NCBI GenBank assembly: GCA_934047225.1
Contig: OW203985.1
Coordinates: 6,093,501-6,157,500 of the forward strand
From: Ypsolopha sequella
Lineage: Eukaryota > Arthropoda > Insecta > Lepidoptera > Ypsolophidae
DNA length: 64,000 nucleotides
Direction of reading: 5' to 3'
The notes below the pieces were generated by a model. The model made no database searches. It saw only the letters and a list, made by a program, of their open reading frames with translations, and was not told where the DNA came from. The translations under genes were made by a program, and so were the position numbers. This document shows positions 11,185 to 22,565 of the stretch, one piece after another. Each line of letters starts with the position of its first letter. Position 1 is the stretch's first letter.

Positions 11185-12265
11185 ACCAATACAATCGCAC
11201 CGAAAATTGAAAACGTGGTTTAAGAGCATAGAAATGGTCAGGAGAAACAAAATTTTGCCTATACTGTGAAAAAGTCTTCAAACATATTATTGGTAACAAT
11301 TAATCTAGGTTACCTATACATTTTTATAAAATATTACAAAAACATTCATAGACAACGTAACAATTTTGTGTTTCCGTAACAGGTTTGCACTTGATGACTG
11401 TCCTTAAGAGGTGCTTAATGCCTTTATACACACCTTAGAGACCTATAAAAATAGATTCTTGAGGTTTAAAAAAGGCAATATTATCTGTTTTAAGATGTTT
11501 TATATAACTAATTGTTTTGAAAATTTAACCCAATTCGGAAGTTTTTAAACTTCAATGTGCTATTTTTGGCTGCTTTCTGATTCCAATAACCTATTTTTTA
11601 GTTGGCAAAATTCCTGATTTATGAGTTTATCAGATTATGAGTCACATAACTCATACAAAATACGTTTTATTTTTCAATTTATGTTCTGGATAGCGCTTAT
11701 CTGTGAGTGCTGAACAAGCCTATGGAAAAAAACTTCATTTTAAACCATATATATGAATTGTGAAAATTTAATATCTTCCCTTGTTTTTCCGTAAGCGGAA
11801 ATAGGATAACGACTCACAGACAGACATATACCGCTTCACTATATAGGCTTTCAGTTTTGCTGTAACCCTAAAAGGCAACTCGAATTTTTTAGCTACATTT
11901 ATTTTTATTTTTTCGCTGCGACGTGTAATTCTGCAATCGGCAACAATTTCCGCCAACCCTCGAGGAGCGCGATTCGAGCCCAGCATCCGGGAAATTATTA
12001 CCATTACTTCACTCGTGCCCTGAGCGGTTGAGGTGGAGGAGGCACTGAGACCTCAGCCAAACCCTCGGCACTCAATACAAGTGAACCCATTTAATTATCT
12101 ACTACTACTACATGAGCATCAGCCTGTCGACACACGTTTGTGTGTGTGCGTGCACGCACCGAAGGGCCGGCAGACAGACAATTAAGTCCTGCGTACCCCA
12201 GTCGTAAGTAATTTGCGGGTGACAATAGACTGGCAGGGAAAGGTCAGTGGCGCTTCTTTACGTAG
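11185..12265. other. Unassigned stretch
   Basis: About 1.1 kb without recognised genes. 11900-12100 is somewhat richer in GC and contains (TAC)n at 12100-12112. A minus-strand ORF at 11768-12004 has no recognisable domain. Confidence 0.45.
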
Positions 12266-12271
12266 TAATAG

Positions 12272-12699
12272 TTAAGGTGATATATCGTGCGTGCAAAGGT
12301 CCCCGTTACTTTAGGCAAAAAGACTCGCAGTGCGAGAGGGACGGAATCGGAGAAAATGTACAAAGTGTCGGTTTTAAATTAATACAAAATTAACTAAAAT
12401 AGCTACTTATAAAAATTTCCATTTCCAGTAATTTAGGTATTATAAAAACCAATCTAAATACATATTTTTGAAGTCTGTATGCTATCCCAATTTGTCAGAA
12501 TATCAAAAAAAGTGTAAATTTAGACCTCATTTCAATTATTATTTCTATCGAGTGAAATTCTTCCAATAGCGTTTCTGATACACCAAAATCTAGAAAAAGG
12601 TCCCAAAATTGTTATACTAATTTATTTAACTTGGGACTACTTTCTAACATCAGATAAATAACTACAAAAAGTGTCGATATTGACGATATACCCCCTTAA
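12272..12699. mobile_element. Diverged relative of the 424-bp TTAA MITE
   Basis: Bounded by TTAA (12272-12275 and 12696-12699) with inner ends ggtgatatat and, inverted, gggggtatatcg. It shares gcagtgcgagaggga, gacctcatttcaa and atttctatcgag with the 424-bp family but is heavily mutated: an older subfamily. Confidence 0.65.
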
Positions 12700-12714
12700 G
12701 AGGTGTCATCACCG

Positions 12715-12875
12715 CAAACGTCCATACAAACGCTATCAAAATATTGTTAGTTGTCTATGGAATGTTCTTATAATATTTTGGGCTGAGTTCACTGTTATTG
12801 TCTAGATCTATGTTTAAGTGGGACTAAAAATCCTGAAATTTGAGTAATATCTTAACAACAAACCAAAAAAACAGA
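12715..12875 (-). repeat. Repeat D fragment
   Basis: gtctatggaatgttctta, gggctgagt, atctatgtttaagt and tgaaatttgagtaatatctt match 10690-10790. Truncated on both sides. Confidence 0.65.
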
Positions 12876-13089
12876 TAGATGCACAAAAAAAAATTGTTTT
12901 GGCCTCAGTACCCCCATTTCATAACAATATTCATTCTACAGACACGACGTTTTTACTTCTTTATTGCTAGTACGGATTGACAAACATTATACTTTCGGAT
13001 GGCATAAAATTCAACAAAGCATATTTCTATTATTAATAAACCAAGGTAGGTAGTGATCAATAACTTGTTGATGTGTTATTAAGGGCCTT

Positions 13090-13310
13090 ACTATTGCCAA
13101 ATGGGTACTTTCTAAAGCCTACTCCTCGTTTATGGCCAAACCAAAAATAATAAAAAAATGTATTATGAATAATCAACTCTTAGACAACATATGCAACATT
13201 TTTCTTTTTCATACCACCAAAACTTCGGGATGAATTTTTTTTTTTTACTGAATAGTGTTTTTTTACCTCAAATTCCCTACTGCTCCTGAGTAGCTTGGCC
13301 GATTGAATTC
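13090..13310 (+). repeat. Dispersed repeat E, copy 1
   Basis: Shares atgggtactttctaaagcct, actcctcgttta and ccctactgctcctgag with 55262-55460. Two copies only, same direction, non-coding. Confidence 0.7.
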
Positions 13311-13384
13311 ATCTATGCTTTGATAAATAGATAAACTTTATAGCTATAAACATAACATAAGATTATTCAATCGAGTAATCACGT

Positions 13385-13475
13385 CCAAGTGAAAAGTATA
13401 ATTTTCTCCTATTTCGCCCTATCAAGGACGCAGCGAGCGTCGTAATAGCCACTATGCTTTGCGCGCTGATATGAA
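13385..13475 (-). repeat. Repeat C, inverted copy
   Basis: Complementary to 7360-7450: agtataattttctcctat, cgtcgtaata and gcgcgctgatatgaacgtta. See copy 1. Confidence 0.6.
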
Positions 13476-13734
13476 CGTTATTTTTAATGTCGTTTCCGTT
13501 GATATTTGTAGTGACAAATATCGAGCTGCTAATTTGGCGATGGTAATCGCCTTAAGTAGTTGTAAAGAGGTGATATGCTTCAAGACTTATGCCTTTTTAA
13601 CCTACCTATTTCGTAATTCGCTTAGATTAAAATTCGAAAACCATTTCGAGATTTAGGTTTAATAAGCCGTATTTTAGAACTTAATTTTGGTCTAAAAAAC
13701 CTCATGATGATGAATATTTTTACTAAAAAGCTGC

Positions 13735-14030
13735 AATTTCACTTGAGAAATGGCTGTTTAGAAATGTGTCCTTTGCTATCAAGATAAATTTATAATAATT
13801 TGTTTCCGACTGATTCGACAGAGAGATGACAGATGAGTAGACAGACAGAGACAGACCACTTTTTTATAAGCCATCACAAACCACAATCAGTATAATGTCT
13901 AAAATTCTCAAGTGACGTCATATCGGACAATTCTTTAAAAAATAATGGTTGATTTACATACCAAAATACTGAAAACTATGTCCAAAAAAGGCGAATATTC
14001 CCTGTTTTTTTTTTCGAAATTAGCCTATGG
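13735..14030 (+). repeat. Repeat F, copy 1 of an inverted pair
   Basis: atttataataatttg, gacagatgagtagacagac, agacagaccacttttttata, cagtataatgtctaaaattc and tttggtatgtaaatcaacc (inverse) recur in reverse order and complement at 16545-16800. The pair encloses 2.5 kb containing other insertions. Confidence 0.75.
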
Positions 14031-14054
14031 GTATTACTAGCTCCGCAGATGAAT

Positions 14055-14360
14055 TGTTTAAGGGTTCCGTACCCAAAGGGTAACCAACGGGACCCTATTA
14101 CTAAGACTACGCTGTCCGTTTGTCTGTCCGTCTGTCGGTCTGTCACCAGGCTGTATCTCGTGAACCGTGATACTTAGACAGTTGAAATTTTCACAGATGA
14201 TGTATTTCTGTTGTCGCTATAACAACAAATACTAAAAAACAGAATAAAATAAATATTTAAGGGGGCTCCCATACAACAGACATTTTTTTTTGCCGTTTTT
14301 ATAGATAACGGTACGGAACCCTTCGTGCGCGAGTCCGACTCGCACTTGACCGTTTTTTTT
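14055..14360 (-). repeat. 'ccggccaagtgcgag' element, copy 3 (inverted)
   Basis: A nearly full inverted copy of 8095-8402: begins agggttccgtacccaaaggg, contains caccaggctgtatctcgtg and ctcccatacaacagac, and ends cgcacttgaccg. Intact enough to place both ends. Confidence 0.85.
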
Positions 14361-14764
14361 TTAATAAAGCATTATATTTTATATGCCTTACTGCACATAA
14401 ATGTAATCTAAATTGAACTTGATGTCTCTACAACTTTTTTGCACCGGGCTGCACCAAAGTGCATACTTACAAATTTTGTTGGAAGCAACGACCAACGTGT
14501 GCCAGTATAAAGTACTTATATCAAAGGCTGCTAGCCAATTATTTTTGCTAGCATGTGCGTAAAATGCAAGGGAGCAACGTGAAGAGTTTGTTCAATAACG
14601 ATATGCCGCGTGTGAACATCGTTATAGGTAACAAAATGTTATGTGCTCGTATTCATAATTATCCGTGAAGCGAAAGCAACATACGATTGACCAGTTCGAG
14701 AGATAAACATCATACTAAAAATAAAAAATTATTACCCGTATCAACAGACCTTGGGAATAAAAAT

Positions 14765-14885
14765 TCGTGCTGGGGGCTCGGTTGGTGATCATTGAACCTT
14801 GTTCCTGTTCCCTGGCCGGGTCTCCGGTGTGGGTTCGGGCGGTTGATTGGATTTCACCTTGTATAATATATATAATCAAAATTAA
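14765..14885 (+). repeat. Non-LTR 3' fragment (family of 22566-22990)
   Basis: attcgtgctgggggctcggt, ttgaaccttgttcctg and ggcggttgattggatttcac are the inverse of 22757-22862. A third copy lies at 54560-54643. Truncated at the left; the right side ends in an AT-rich run. Confidence 0.7.
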
Positions 14886-14904
14886 GTTATAATCAAAATT
14901 TATT

Positions 14905-15625
14905 TTTTCTACTACCTGTATGAAAAAGTTCCATTTAATACGCGAAATTACTTTTGAAAATCGAAATTTCCGGGCCCCGTTGCGGAATGACTATCAGCGG
15001 GTCTACCGCGTAATTCTCATTTTCATCAACATCAACTTGAGATAGAAATTTGACGTGCGTGCGACGACGCCCGCCTAACATGCCATCTCTTTTGCACGCG
15101 TTGAATTTCGCATGCATTTGCTTGAAGTTGATACAAATGAGAATTACGCGGTAGAGCCCCAGGTCCTTTAAAAAGGCCGTTTTGCATGAATCATATTATG
15201 ATTCTGTTCAAATGCCGTCTCTTTTGCACGCGTGAAAAACCTCTGACTCTATCCTACTTTCAAATCATTTTATAATTTTAGATCCCCAGGTCAGTTTGAA
15301 ATATCGTATTGAAATTTCATTTATTGCAAAATTAGGTTCTTTTTGACGTTTGTCTTCATTTCATGCTAAATTAGGTTCTTTTTGACGTCCTTAGTTTGTC
15401 TTTACAATCGAAATTCCCTGCGTTCCGATTCACGACATAATCGATTATATAGCGTCTGACACTCTTTTTTCGCAAAATTATATTGGCCACAAATAAAAGC
15501 CGCCGGCCGAAGCCTGAAAAAAAAGGTAAAAACCACGCCGCGCTTTGCAAAGTCATAAATTACATTAAATTTGAAAGGAAAAATTAAATATTTAAATACA
15601 TCAGGTAGTAGAAAAAGTATCGTTA
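14905..15625 (+). mobile_element. TIR element M, copy 1, with internal insertion
   Basis: Bounded by tttttctactacctg and its inverse caggtagtagaaaaa. Compared with the inverted copy at 25735-26158 (about 425 bp) it carries ~295 extra bases at 14995-15290. Shared interior landmarks are gggccccgttgcggaatgac, ttgcaaaattaggttctttt, tcgaaattccctgcgttccg, cggccgaagcctgaaaaaaa and tttgcaaagtcataaa. The conserved flank 15626-15700 (taccctcggaatgtaac) suggests a larger unit. Confidence 0.75.
14997..15162. mobile_element. TIR MITE nested inside element M
   Basis: gggtctaccgcgtaattctc…catcaactt at the left pairs with aagttgatacaaatgagaat…gcggtagagcccc at 15123-15160. It lies within the segment absent from the other M copy, so it is a later insertion. 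Confidence 0.7.
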
Positions 15626-15799
15626 GCAACGAGTAAAAATGGGTTTTCTTACCCTCGGAATGTAACCTTTCGACGTTCGCCGAAAATCCGCCATTTAAAA
15701 TAAATAAAAAATGCCTATGATGTAGAGTTTGAAAGAATTTATCAACAATGCTGTAGTCGGCAGAAGCCTTCAATGATTTGAATACATATGTATCAAATG

Positions 15800-16020
15800 A
15801 CTATCTGTACAAACCAACGAGTATATACGGTCGAACTTTTTGTGAGGTACCCCAACATTCCCATATGTCTTTACTTAATAAATCATTAATATGAAATATT
15901 ATTATTTGACTTATTCATGTATTTGTATCTGAGTCAACCAGATAATCCTAGCTGAATAAAAAGTATGCGATCATTGTTATTAATTAAATAATCAACGACA
16001 TAGATCGAAGGGTGGATACC
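15800..16020. other. No recognisable feature
   Basis: AT-rich spacer between element M and the non-LTR remnant. Confidence 0.45.
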
Positions 16021-16029
16021 TCACTTGGT

Positions 16030-16205
16030 TAACATACGTACCTGATGATGGTCTCCAAGCCGACACGGCTACGGCGACTGCTATTGGTGAGGGTGTGATG
16101 GGCTTCGCTGGTGTGCCCGAATGTGGCTGACGTAACCAATCTTGCCTTTAAATGTTCGTCCGCATATACCACATTTGAGTGTTCCATTCTCGTAGTTGTA
16201 GTCAT
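16030..16205 (-). pseudogene. Non-LTR C-terminal C2H2 finger and 3' end
   Basis: The minus strand encodes one C2H2 zinc finger: C-G-I-C, twelve residues ([12 protein letters not shown]), then H-I-R-A-H, followed by basic residues and a stop about 15 codons later. The downstream text tcggcttggagaccatcatc looks like the start of a (CAT)n tail. I associate a finger of the type 'CGRxFxxKIGxxSHxRxH' close to a stop, with this kind of tail, with the C-terminus of lepidopteran non-LTR RT proteins. No RT is present, so it is a 5'-truncated copy. The alternative, a host zinc-finger exon, is less likely. Confidence 0.6.
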
Positions 16206-16211
16206 AACAAC

Positions 16212-16481
16212 TATACAACGTGTAACAGAAAGGTGTAACCATATTTGAAGAGCTTATTCAGTCAATGGTATAACAACTTTTACTATGAAGCCAACACTGA
16301 AATAAAAAAAAAAAAAATCTGCCCTTCCAAATATTTAAGCCGAGCGGCATTGCACTTTTCTATGAAACAGTTAATTTTTTTTTCGAGATACAGGGTTTGT
16401 TCCATAGTAAAAGTTGTTTTATGGTCATTGACTTAATAAGCTCTTCAAATATGGTTACACCTTTCTGTTACACGTTGTATA
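16212..16481. mobile_element. TIR MITE, ~270 bp
   Basis: Inverted arms of about 75 bp: 16212-16285 (tatacaacgtgtaacagaaa, ggtgtaaccatatttgaaga) against 16395-16481, with few mismatches. The arms end in an aaaagttgtt motif that also occurs near 28060, 32660 and 49190, suggesting a family. Confidence 0.85.
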
Positions 16482-16544
16482 TCAGGGTTAGAAAAAATCA
16501 ATTCCCATAGCTTAATTTTTAAAAGATTACAATTTTTTTTTTTT

Positions 16545-16800
16545 TTTTCAGAAAATGTACGCCATTTCAGGACATAGTTGTCATTATTTTGGTATATAAA
16601 TTAACCATTATTTTTTTATGATTTTTAAAAGAATTGTCCGATGACCTTGTCACTTGAGAATTTTAGACATTATACTGATTGTGATGTGTGATTGCTTATA
16701 AAAAAAGTGGTCTGTCTCTGTCTGTCTACTCATCTGTCATCTAGCTGTCAAATTAGTCTGAAGCAAATTATTATAAATTTATCTTGGTATTCTACCAATA
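16545..16800 (-). repeat. Repeat F, copy 2 (inverted)
   Basis: Inverse of 13735-14030; see that entry. Contains gaattttagacattatactg and gtctgtctctgtctgtctac. Confidence 0.75.
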
Positions 16801-17109
16801 TTCTATTCGACTCTGTAGTCTAATATACAGGATGTATGCTTTATCCACAACTTGCGTCACAGGAATATTAGTATGCATGAAGCTTATTCCATAAATCAGA
16901 ATTAAAATTATTAATTATTTAGTACAACTATTCCTAAAATTATCATGATAAACGGTAACAGCGGCGTGGAGCGCTAGTACTTATCTACTCGGGTGCCTCC
17001 CCCCGTCCCGCTGCCGCTCCGCCAGTGCTGAGTCAATTTCGTCATGTCTATCGTACAATAAATCAGTTTACTTGAAAAAGCTTTTTTTATATTTTTTTCA
17101 TCATCAGTA

Positions 17110-17484
17110 TCCCAATAATATCATAAATGCGAAAGTTTGAATGGATGGATGGATGGATGTTTGTTACTCCTTCACGCCGAAACTACTGTAACGATTAGGC
17201 TGAAACTTTGCAAAAATGTAGTTCTAGACCTGGAATAGGACATAGGCTACTTTTTACCCCATAAATCAGTTCCCATTGTAAGGCAATGGGGTGTAAATTC
17301 CCTATAGAAAAGTGATGTACTCCTACTCCTTCACGCCGTTGAATATTAGTGGGATGGAATGGGATAGTGGCATTAGTGGGATAGGATGGGATGGGATGGG
17401 ATGGGATGGGATAGGATAGGATGGGATTCGATACGACTATACAAAAACTTAATCAACGCGGGCGAAGCCGCGGGCAAAACCTAG
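17110..17484 (+). mobile_element. Complete short non-autonomous Helitron
   Basis: Starts TC (tcccaataatatcataaatg) after A and ends CTAG (17481-17484) before T, the expected A|TC…CTAG|T arrangement. Just upstream of the end is the hairpin cgcgggcgaagccgcggg. It has no inverted repeats at its ends and no coding capacity. It contains a (GGGAT)n run. The same termini occur at 29855-30858 (minus). Confidence 0.88.
17350..17426 (+). repeat. (GGGAT)n / (GGATA)n pentanucleotide run
   Basis: gggatgggatgggatgggat with GGATA and GGAAT variants, inside the Helitron. Not the insect telomere repeat (TTAGG). Confidence 0.9.
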
Positions 17485-17485
17485 T

Positions 17486-17960
17486 CATGAATATAACCTA
17501 CCCTGTGACGGAAGTTGCTGACCAAAACAACATCCTGTATAGTCAAATATAGTCTGCAGTGAATAGTCTCATTGAAGACAGCTGAAGGACAAAGAAAGGA
17601 AAACAAGGATACAGGCCACTGGTCGGCGAACTGAATCGGTCATTACCATTGAATGGTTCGCCGACAGGCCTGATGTTGTCCCTTCTTCACCAACACTTCG
17701 CCGACTACCGGCGACACAATGAGATAAGTGTCGTGAAGGTGTCACCCGTTTGTCTATTAGCATCTAGTTCGAATTTCAAGCTAGGGAAGTTTAACAAAGG
17801 AAAAAGTGCAGCTACTGTTCATAGAAAATACTGTAAAATATGTGTTTGTAGCACTTAGGTAAATAGGTTAATGTAAAAGTACATATATACGTATATGTAG
17901 ATGTAATATGTTTAAAAATACACTGACACCTCTCACGAATTTTCCAAAATTTCAAACATT
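17486..17960. other. Unassigned stretch
   Basis: Overlapping ORFs on both strands (17569-17858) carry no recognisable domain. GC content is slightly higher at 17620-17760. Confidence 0.4.
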
Positions 17961-17964
17961 TCGC

Positions 17965-18080
17965 GCCGAACTTTTAGTCTGGTCTGAACACGAGGCGATT
18001 CGCATCGGCAGGAACATAATTTATGGAACGTTCTTCGGATGAGCAACTTCAGAGTGGACTAGAAGTTTGGCGCGACTTGT
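17965..18080 (+). repeat. Isolated relative of the GAGGCG palindrome monomer
   Basis: cacgaggcgattc and gtggactagaagtttggcgc resemble the monomer at 32935-33005 (tacgaggcgattcaactaga, cttctagtccactctg). Ten kilobases from the main cluster. Confidence 0.5.
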
Positions 18081-18164
18081 ACGGCCATTGAAAATTTATC
18101 GTATTTTTTTCGGGGTTTCATTATACCAAATTTCAGCAAAACCGGCTTAGTCTTAAGAGTAGAC

Positions 18165-18535
18165 ATCGTGAAGCAACCAACCTAGTTGTGGGTGCGGCCA
18201 AATGTCATGCGGTTTCATTTCGCTATAAGGTGCACACTCCATGAAACTTGCAAAGACAATACAATCGTGCCGATTTCGTCGCGGGCGCCAAATTGAAAAC
18301 TTGTTTCAGGAGTCACATGATTTTGGCAAGATTTTGCACGTTATCAAACATTTTTTTGGTTTATATCAGTCTAGATAACATTTTCCATGTTTTTAATCGT
18401 ATTATTTTTTTTATTTATCTTAAAAATAAAAGCACATTCGGCTACACTTTTGGTAAAAAACCGATACATTTTGTTTAGATATTACTCAAATTTCTCGATT
18501 TTAAATTCCACTTAAACATAGATCTAGATAATGTA
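18165..18535 (+). repeat. Dispersed repeat D, copy 2
   Basis: Complement of 10740-11105: ctagttgtgggtgcggcc, tttcatttcgctata, tccatgaaacttgcaa, caatacaatcgtgccg, acttaaacatagatctaga. The ORF at 18248-18478 runs through this repeat and is not retained in the other copy. Confidence 0.7.
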
Positions 18536-18892
18536 AATGAATAAGGTGTGTAGAGCGCCATATCACTCTTTCCCGTGAATTGTGTCCCTTTCTAGCTTTT
18601 CGATTTTATATAATAGATTACAGTTTTAATCCGGAAAGATGTGACCATATCATTCAGGCTAAAACAGCGCGGATGATGCTAAAACAAAAAGAATTACAGT
18701 CAATGTAATTTACCTCACTGTCGAGTTATTGATAAAAACAGGAACCTACCCAATTCACTTCTCCAGACAAGCCTAACGAACTCGAAGGACTGCACAAATA
18801 AAAGGCTGTCAAGTGTACGATTCAATAAAAATCGGAGGCTAACTTTTCGCCCGTATTGTAATGGCAAAAAGATCGAGAAATAAGTCTGCAAT

Positions 18893-19175
18893 AGTTATTT
18901 GTTATGCAAGGCTGCAAAGTTGTTATTTGGGGCGAGTACTTGTAATGAAACCTGAGGAAGCGAAGGATTCTTGGATTGAACCACGAACGAAGCAGGTTTC
19001 AATACAAGTACTCGCGCCAAATAACAAATAACTAACCTTGCATAATAAAATAACTATGGCTATGCAAGGCTGCAAAGTTGTTATTTGGCGCGAATACTTC
19101 TATTGAAACCTGAGGACGCGAAGGATTCTAGGATCAAAAATAGAATCCTGAGCGTAGCGAAAATTTCATAGTAAC
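18893..19175. repeat. Direct-inverted-direct repeat cluster
   Basis: A ~75-bp unit (atgcaaggctgcaaagttgt, tatttggggcgagtactt, gaaacctgaggaagcgaagg) at 18906 recurs directly at 19060, with an inverted copy (aggtttcaatacaagtactc…aaccttgcata) at 18990-19045 between. This gives alternative hairpins. Non-coding. Confidence 0.75.
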
Positions 19176-19544
19176 GAGACGCAAAATAACTTTGCTACCG
19201 AGCGAAACACGCAATTTTTCACCTCACTAGAGCGAGGAAAATGCTAGGTACAAGACACTGACATGTAGTAATATAAGTATGATGGACATGTTGGGCCATA
19301 AAAAATACCGAGCGTACCAGAAACTTATATAAACACTTTTTATAATAGATTATGTTATTGTCTCATCTTTATCATAAGTTCCGAGAAAGTTCACGTCACT
19401 CACTGCAGCGATCAGCACCAAAATGGCGATTATCAAATTGCTTCATTATCAGGTCGTCAATAGCACAGTACTTGTATTATTAGAGGTCAAGGATGTAAAA
19501 AAATAAACAAAAGAAAAACAAACAAACCGTGCAATTGTGAAATG

Positions 19545-19695
19545 TGGCTGGCTCACTCACATGAAATAAAAATGTTATAAATTGGAAAGTTTCGAATTTT
19601 AAAAACCTTTTCCACGCTAGCGGATAAAAAGCACTTTTGCACGCAGATTTCGAATGATAAGTAGAACCTTTCCGAGCTTGTGAGGTGAAAAAAGA
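19545..19695 (+). repeat. Dispersed repeat J, copy 1
   Basis: tggctggctcactcacatga, ttttccacgctag, cttttgcacgcagatttcga, gaacctttccgagctt; matched at 63330-63490 in the same direction. Confidence 0.7.
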
Positions 19696-20208
19696 TATTT
19701 TTTTTTGTAATTGATCGTCATATAAGGTTTTGTCAGAATCGTTCAGTTATACTCCACAGTAGACAACAGCAAGACACAGATCTGTACTTTCCAATATAAG
19801 TTTTAATCAATAAGGGTTTACTTCCTACGAACGCTCTTTTTATTGTAAAACACATTACATTTTACGGAAAATTAAAAAAAAACGCAGTATTTGCAATCCA
19901 GTAAAATTTGTTAAAAACATAAGTATTTATAGAAAACTCAAATAGAATTAAATTTTAAATCTACAATCCCACCATGGCTCAAAAGCACAAAACAATTCTT
20001 TGTTAGAAAAATGTTTTGTCGCTCTATATGTGTCGTCGGCACATCGTGGAATTGGGCATATCATGATCTGCCTTTCTGTTAAAACTAGGAAATTAATTTA
20101 CATGTAAACCTTCCGTCCGCTCGTAGTCGCACTATTTTGACTTTTATTGAAAGATTTTCATATGTTACGATCTGTCTACGACATATGCATTACATATGCA
20201 ATGCATTT

Positions 20209-20323
20209 GTAAAGTGAAGACCATATCAAGCTATAACACTTGCAGTACGACATTAGCCCTTAGGATATTAGATAGGTACAAAGTCCAATGTGTATAGCTT
20301 GATGTGATCTCCACTGTACATTG
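20209..20323. mobile_element. Small TIR MITE, ~115 bp
   Basis: gtaaagtgaagaccatatcaagctata is matched by its inverse at 20296-20323 with four mismatches over 27 bp. Confidence 0.65.
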
Positions 20324-20624
20324 AGTACACACAACAACAACACGTCCTGTCCGAACGAGTTGAAAGACGCGACAACGGCATTTCCTCCTGCAAAGTCAAG
20401 TTTTGTGTTGTAGTTTTACTAGGTACCTACAAAAAATACAGTGATTTGTTCTTCGGAAAATATATAAACATTGAATAAATGGTGTTTATTTGTTTGTAAG
20501 ATATTTTAGTTATTTCATTCATTATCATCACAGCCCACATCATCACACTACTAGATTTTACCACCCAGGGCGCAAAATCTTAAAATACGACACTGCTTAT
20601 AAATGCTTTAGATGTTTGTGACGT

Positions 20625-20975
20625 CCTGATGGCATTGATCTCAATGAAACTCACATCTTTATATATGTTTCCTTCCCCCCCCCCCCCCCCACACCGCACT
20701 CCGACCCGTCTCTCATCAAGAGGTGAGATTTTCAAAAAGCGCCGAATTTGTGAAATGGTTTCAGGTAAAAACTTTTTTCCATAGAAAAGTGTATAAACTA
20801 AGTCTTCTTTACATGAACGATTTAGCTTTTTGGGCTGTATAGAGACATAGTTAGACGTCGCTAGATAATGCTTATGAAAATAAATATGAAGAAAATAAGC
20901 TGTTGACTTCACATTCAGTTTTTACCTTTTGTTTATTCATACAAAAAAAAAACCAGGCGTAAAAGGGCCTCTTAA
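20625..20975 (+). repeat. Dispersed repeat B, copy 2
   Basis: See 6225-6680. The right end ccaggcgtaaaagggcctct + taag is clear here. A 16-base C run (20675-20690) interrupts the left part and is absent from copy 1. Confidence 0.72.
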
Positions 20976-20979
20976 GATG

Positions 20980-21630
20980 TCTTAACGATGCAGGTAAGGG
21001 TTTACATTTATTGATGGAACCCTAAAATCCTAAAGCGGACAATGAAATGACGTCAGTAACTAAGTAACGTCGAGCGCTGGGGCCTTAAATGGATGTTGCA
21101 CTAATGCAATTATTATGGGAGTACCTCTATTACTGCAGGCGTTAAATTGGGTAGTTCGGTAAACGAGTAAGTATTACCTTCCCAAGTAGTAATCCGGCTC
21201 TACTAGTGTCAATTTTGTCGCTAATAATAAAAAAATAAACTAGTGATATTATCACAGAACTATTAATAAGGAACAGAAATGCCATGAAAGCCGTGACTAC
21301 GACGTACCGATTTGATCAATACGTCAACACATAACCCGCGGGCCTCTCATTTCTAGACCGAACACGTTAGATCAAACATATTGTAAAAATTGTGTATTGC
21401 AATTGTTACTCCTTCACGCAATTTTTGTTCTAACTCTTCAAATAACGCAAATAAGACAACCAAAGGAATTTCATTTCACTCGTAAGTAATTTAAACATGT
21501 ATTTACTGTGATATTTACAGAATAAACCTTGCGGTAAATAAAATTTCAACTTTACCATGAAATATTTATTATAGTACCTATACGAAAAACTTTTATACGA
21601 AATACTAATTAGAAACAAATTTAAAATTTT
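20980..21630. other. Unassigned stretch
   Basis: No recognisable gene or repeat. Confidence 0.45.
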
Positions 21631-21636
21631 TAGAAC

Positions 21637-21710
21637 ATTTCCTGCGTCATGATTTGAACTGTGAACTCTTGCTTACAAGGCAAGTGCTCTGCCAACTGAG
21701 CTACCGAAAT
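21637..21710 (-). pseudogene. tRNA-like pseudogene (Thr-TGT-like)
   Basis: The minus strand reads atttcgg, ta, D-arm gctc-agttggca-gagc, then a perfect 5-bp anticodon stem cttgc/gcaag around loop cttgtaa (anticodon TGT), then a degenerate T-arm containing gttcaaatc. Acceptor pairing holds for only five pairs and the T stem does not pair. Box A (tagctcagttgg) and box B (agttcaaatc) are recognisable. It is either a decayed tRNA gene or a SINE head; a functional tRNA is unlikely. Confidence 0.6.
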
Positions 21711-21889
21711 TTCCATACTCAACCGTTGAATTTTTCCACCATACCTGTTCACCCAATTTTTGTAACTACTTGATACACCAGCTAGTCAAGCGCATATTGA
21801 ACGCTCACGAGGGCGTTATGTGAATTTCACGCCTTATTCATAGGGAGAGAGATGGCAACATTTTCCTGTTCTCTTAAAATTTCGATCTA

Positions 21890-22338
21890 ATGTTAATGGG
21901 GCACCTGACGCTAGAACATCAACAACACCAGGTTTTCAAGGGTTCATTGGAAGAAACTAAGTCTCTCCTCATATTGAAGAAAATATATTTGATTTATCGA
22001 TTTTTCCACCTATAAACAATGTATTAAGATTTATACTTTTGTTAATAATAAATGTTTTCCACACTCCTTTTTTTGGTTTTCAAACGTTCGTTTAAAAACG
22101 TGGTTAAGAGATCAACTTGATTTTATAAATCCAATATTTTTTTCCCTACGAAACATTTCAGTATTAGCTAAAAACACACGAATTTGTTGTGATCACTAGT
22201 ATTACGTGTCCAAAAAAAAGAAGCCAAAGAGCCAACATATAATCGCCTCTATGAAAAGCAAATAAGGTCTTTGCCATTAGACTTTTTGTGCTGGACGGGT
22301 AATAAAAAAAGTTGCTAGGGTATGCCATCCTCTTAAAG
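21890..22338 (+). repeat. Dispersed repeat K, copy 2
   Basis: See 1285-1765. Contains an extra ~60 bp around 22070-22115 relative to the other copies. Confidence 0.75.
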
Positions 22339-22384
22339 TGGTTTATTTCTGTTTGTTCAGCAACTCTGCCTTTGGCCAAAGGCC

Positions 22385-22526
22385 CTTTACCTGGGTATCA
22401 AATTAGAGATCAAGAGAACCAAAAACTCCAAACCAGAATCAGGTCAAATACGTACCTACTATAAAACTGATGGTCCTACACAAAAACTAAATCAACGGGG
22501 GCGAAGCCGCGGGCAAAAGGTAGTTA
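22385..22526 (+). mobile_element. Helitron 3'-end fragment
   Basis: aaaaactccaaaccag, then the hairpin ggggcgaagccgcgggc and an end reading GTAG instead of CTAG. Matches the outer arms of the palindrome at 28118-29094. 5'-truncated and mutated at the terminus. Confidence 0.7.
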
Positions 22527-22565
22527 AATCGTGTACAATAGATATTTTTTGTCGAATTAACTAAG

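Noticed and set aside
15371..15773. 123-codon minus ORF as host gene
   Set aside because: Lies across element M; the copy at 25.7 kb does not keep the frame.
17350..17426. Telomere-like repeat
   Set aside because: The motif is GGGAT, not TTAGG, and lies inside a Helitron.
20675..20690. C16 run as a regulatory G-quadruplex
   Set aside because: An isolated homopolymer within a repeat copy; no supporting context.
21637..21710. Functional tRNA-Thr gene
   Set aside because: The T stem does not pair and the acceptor stem has only five pairs.
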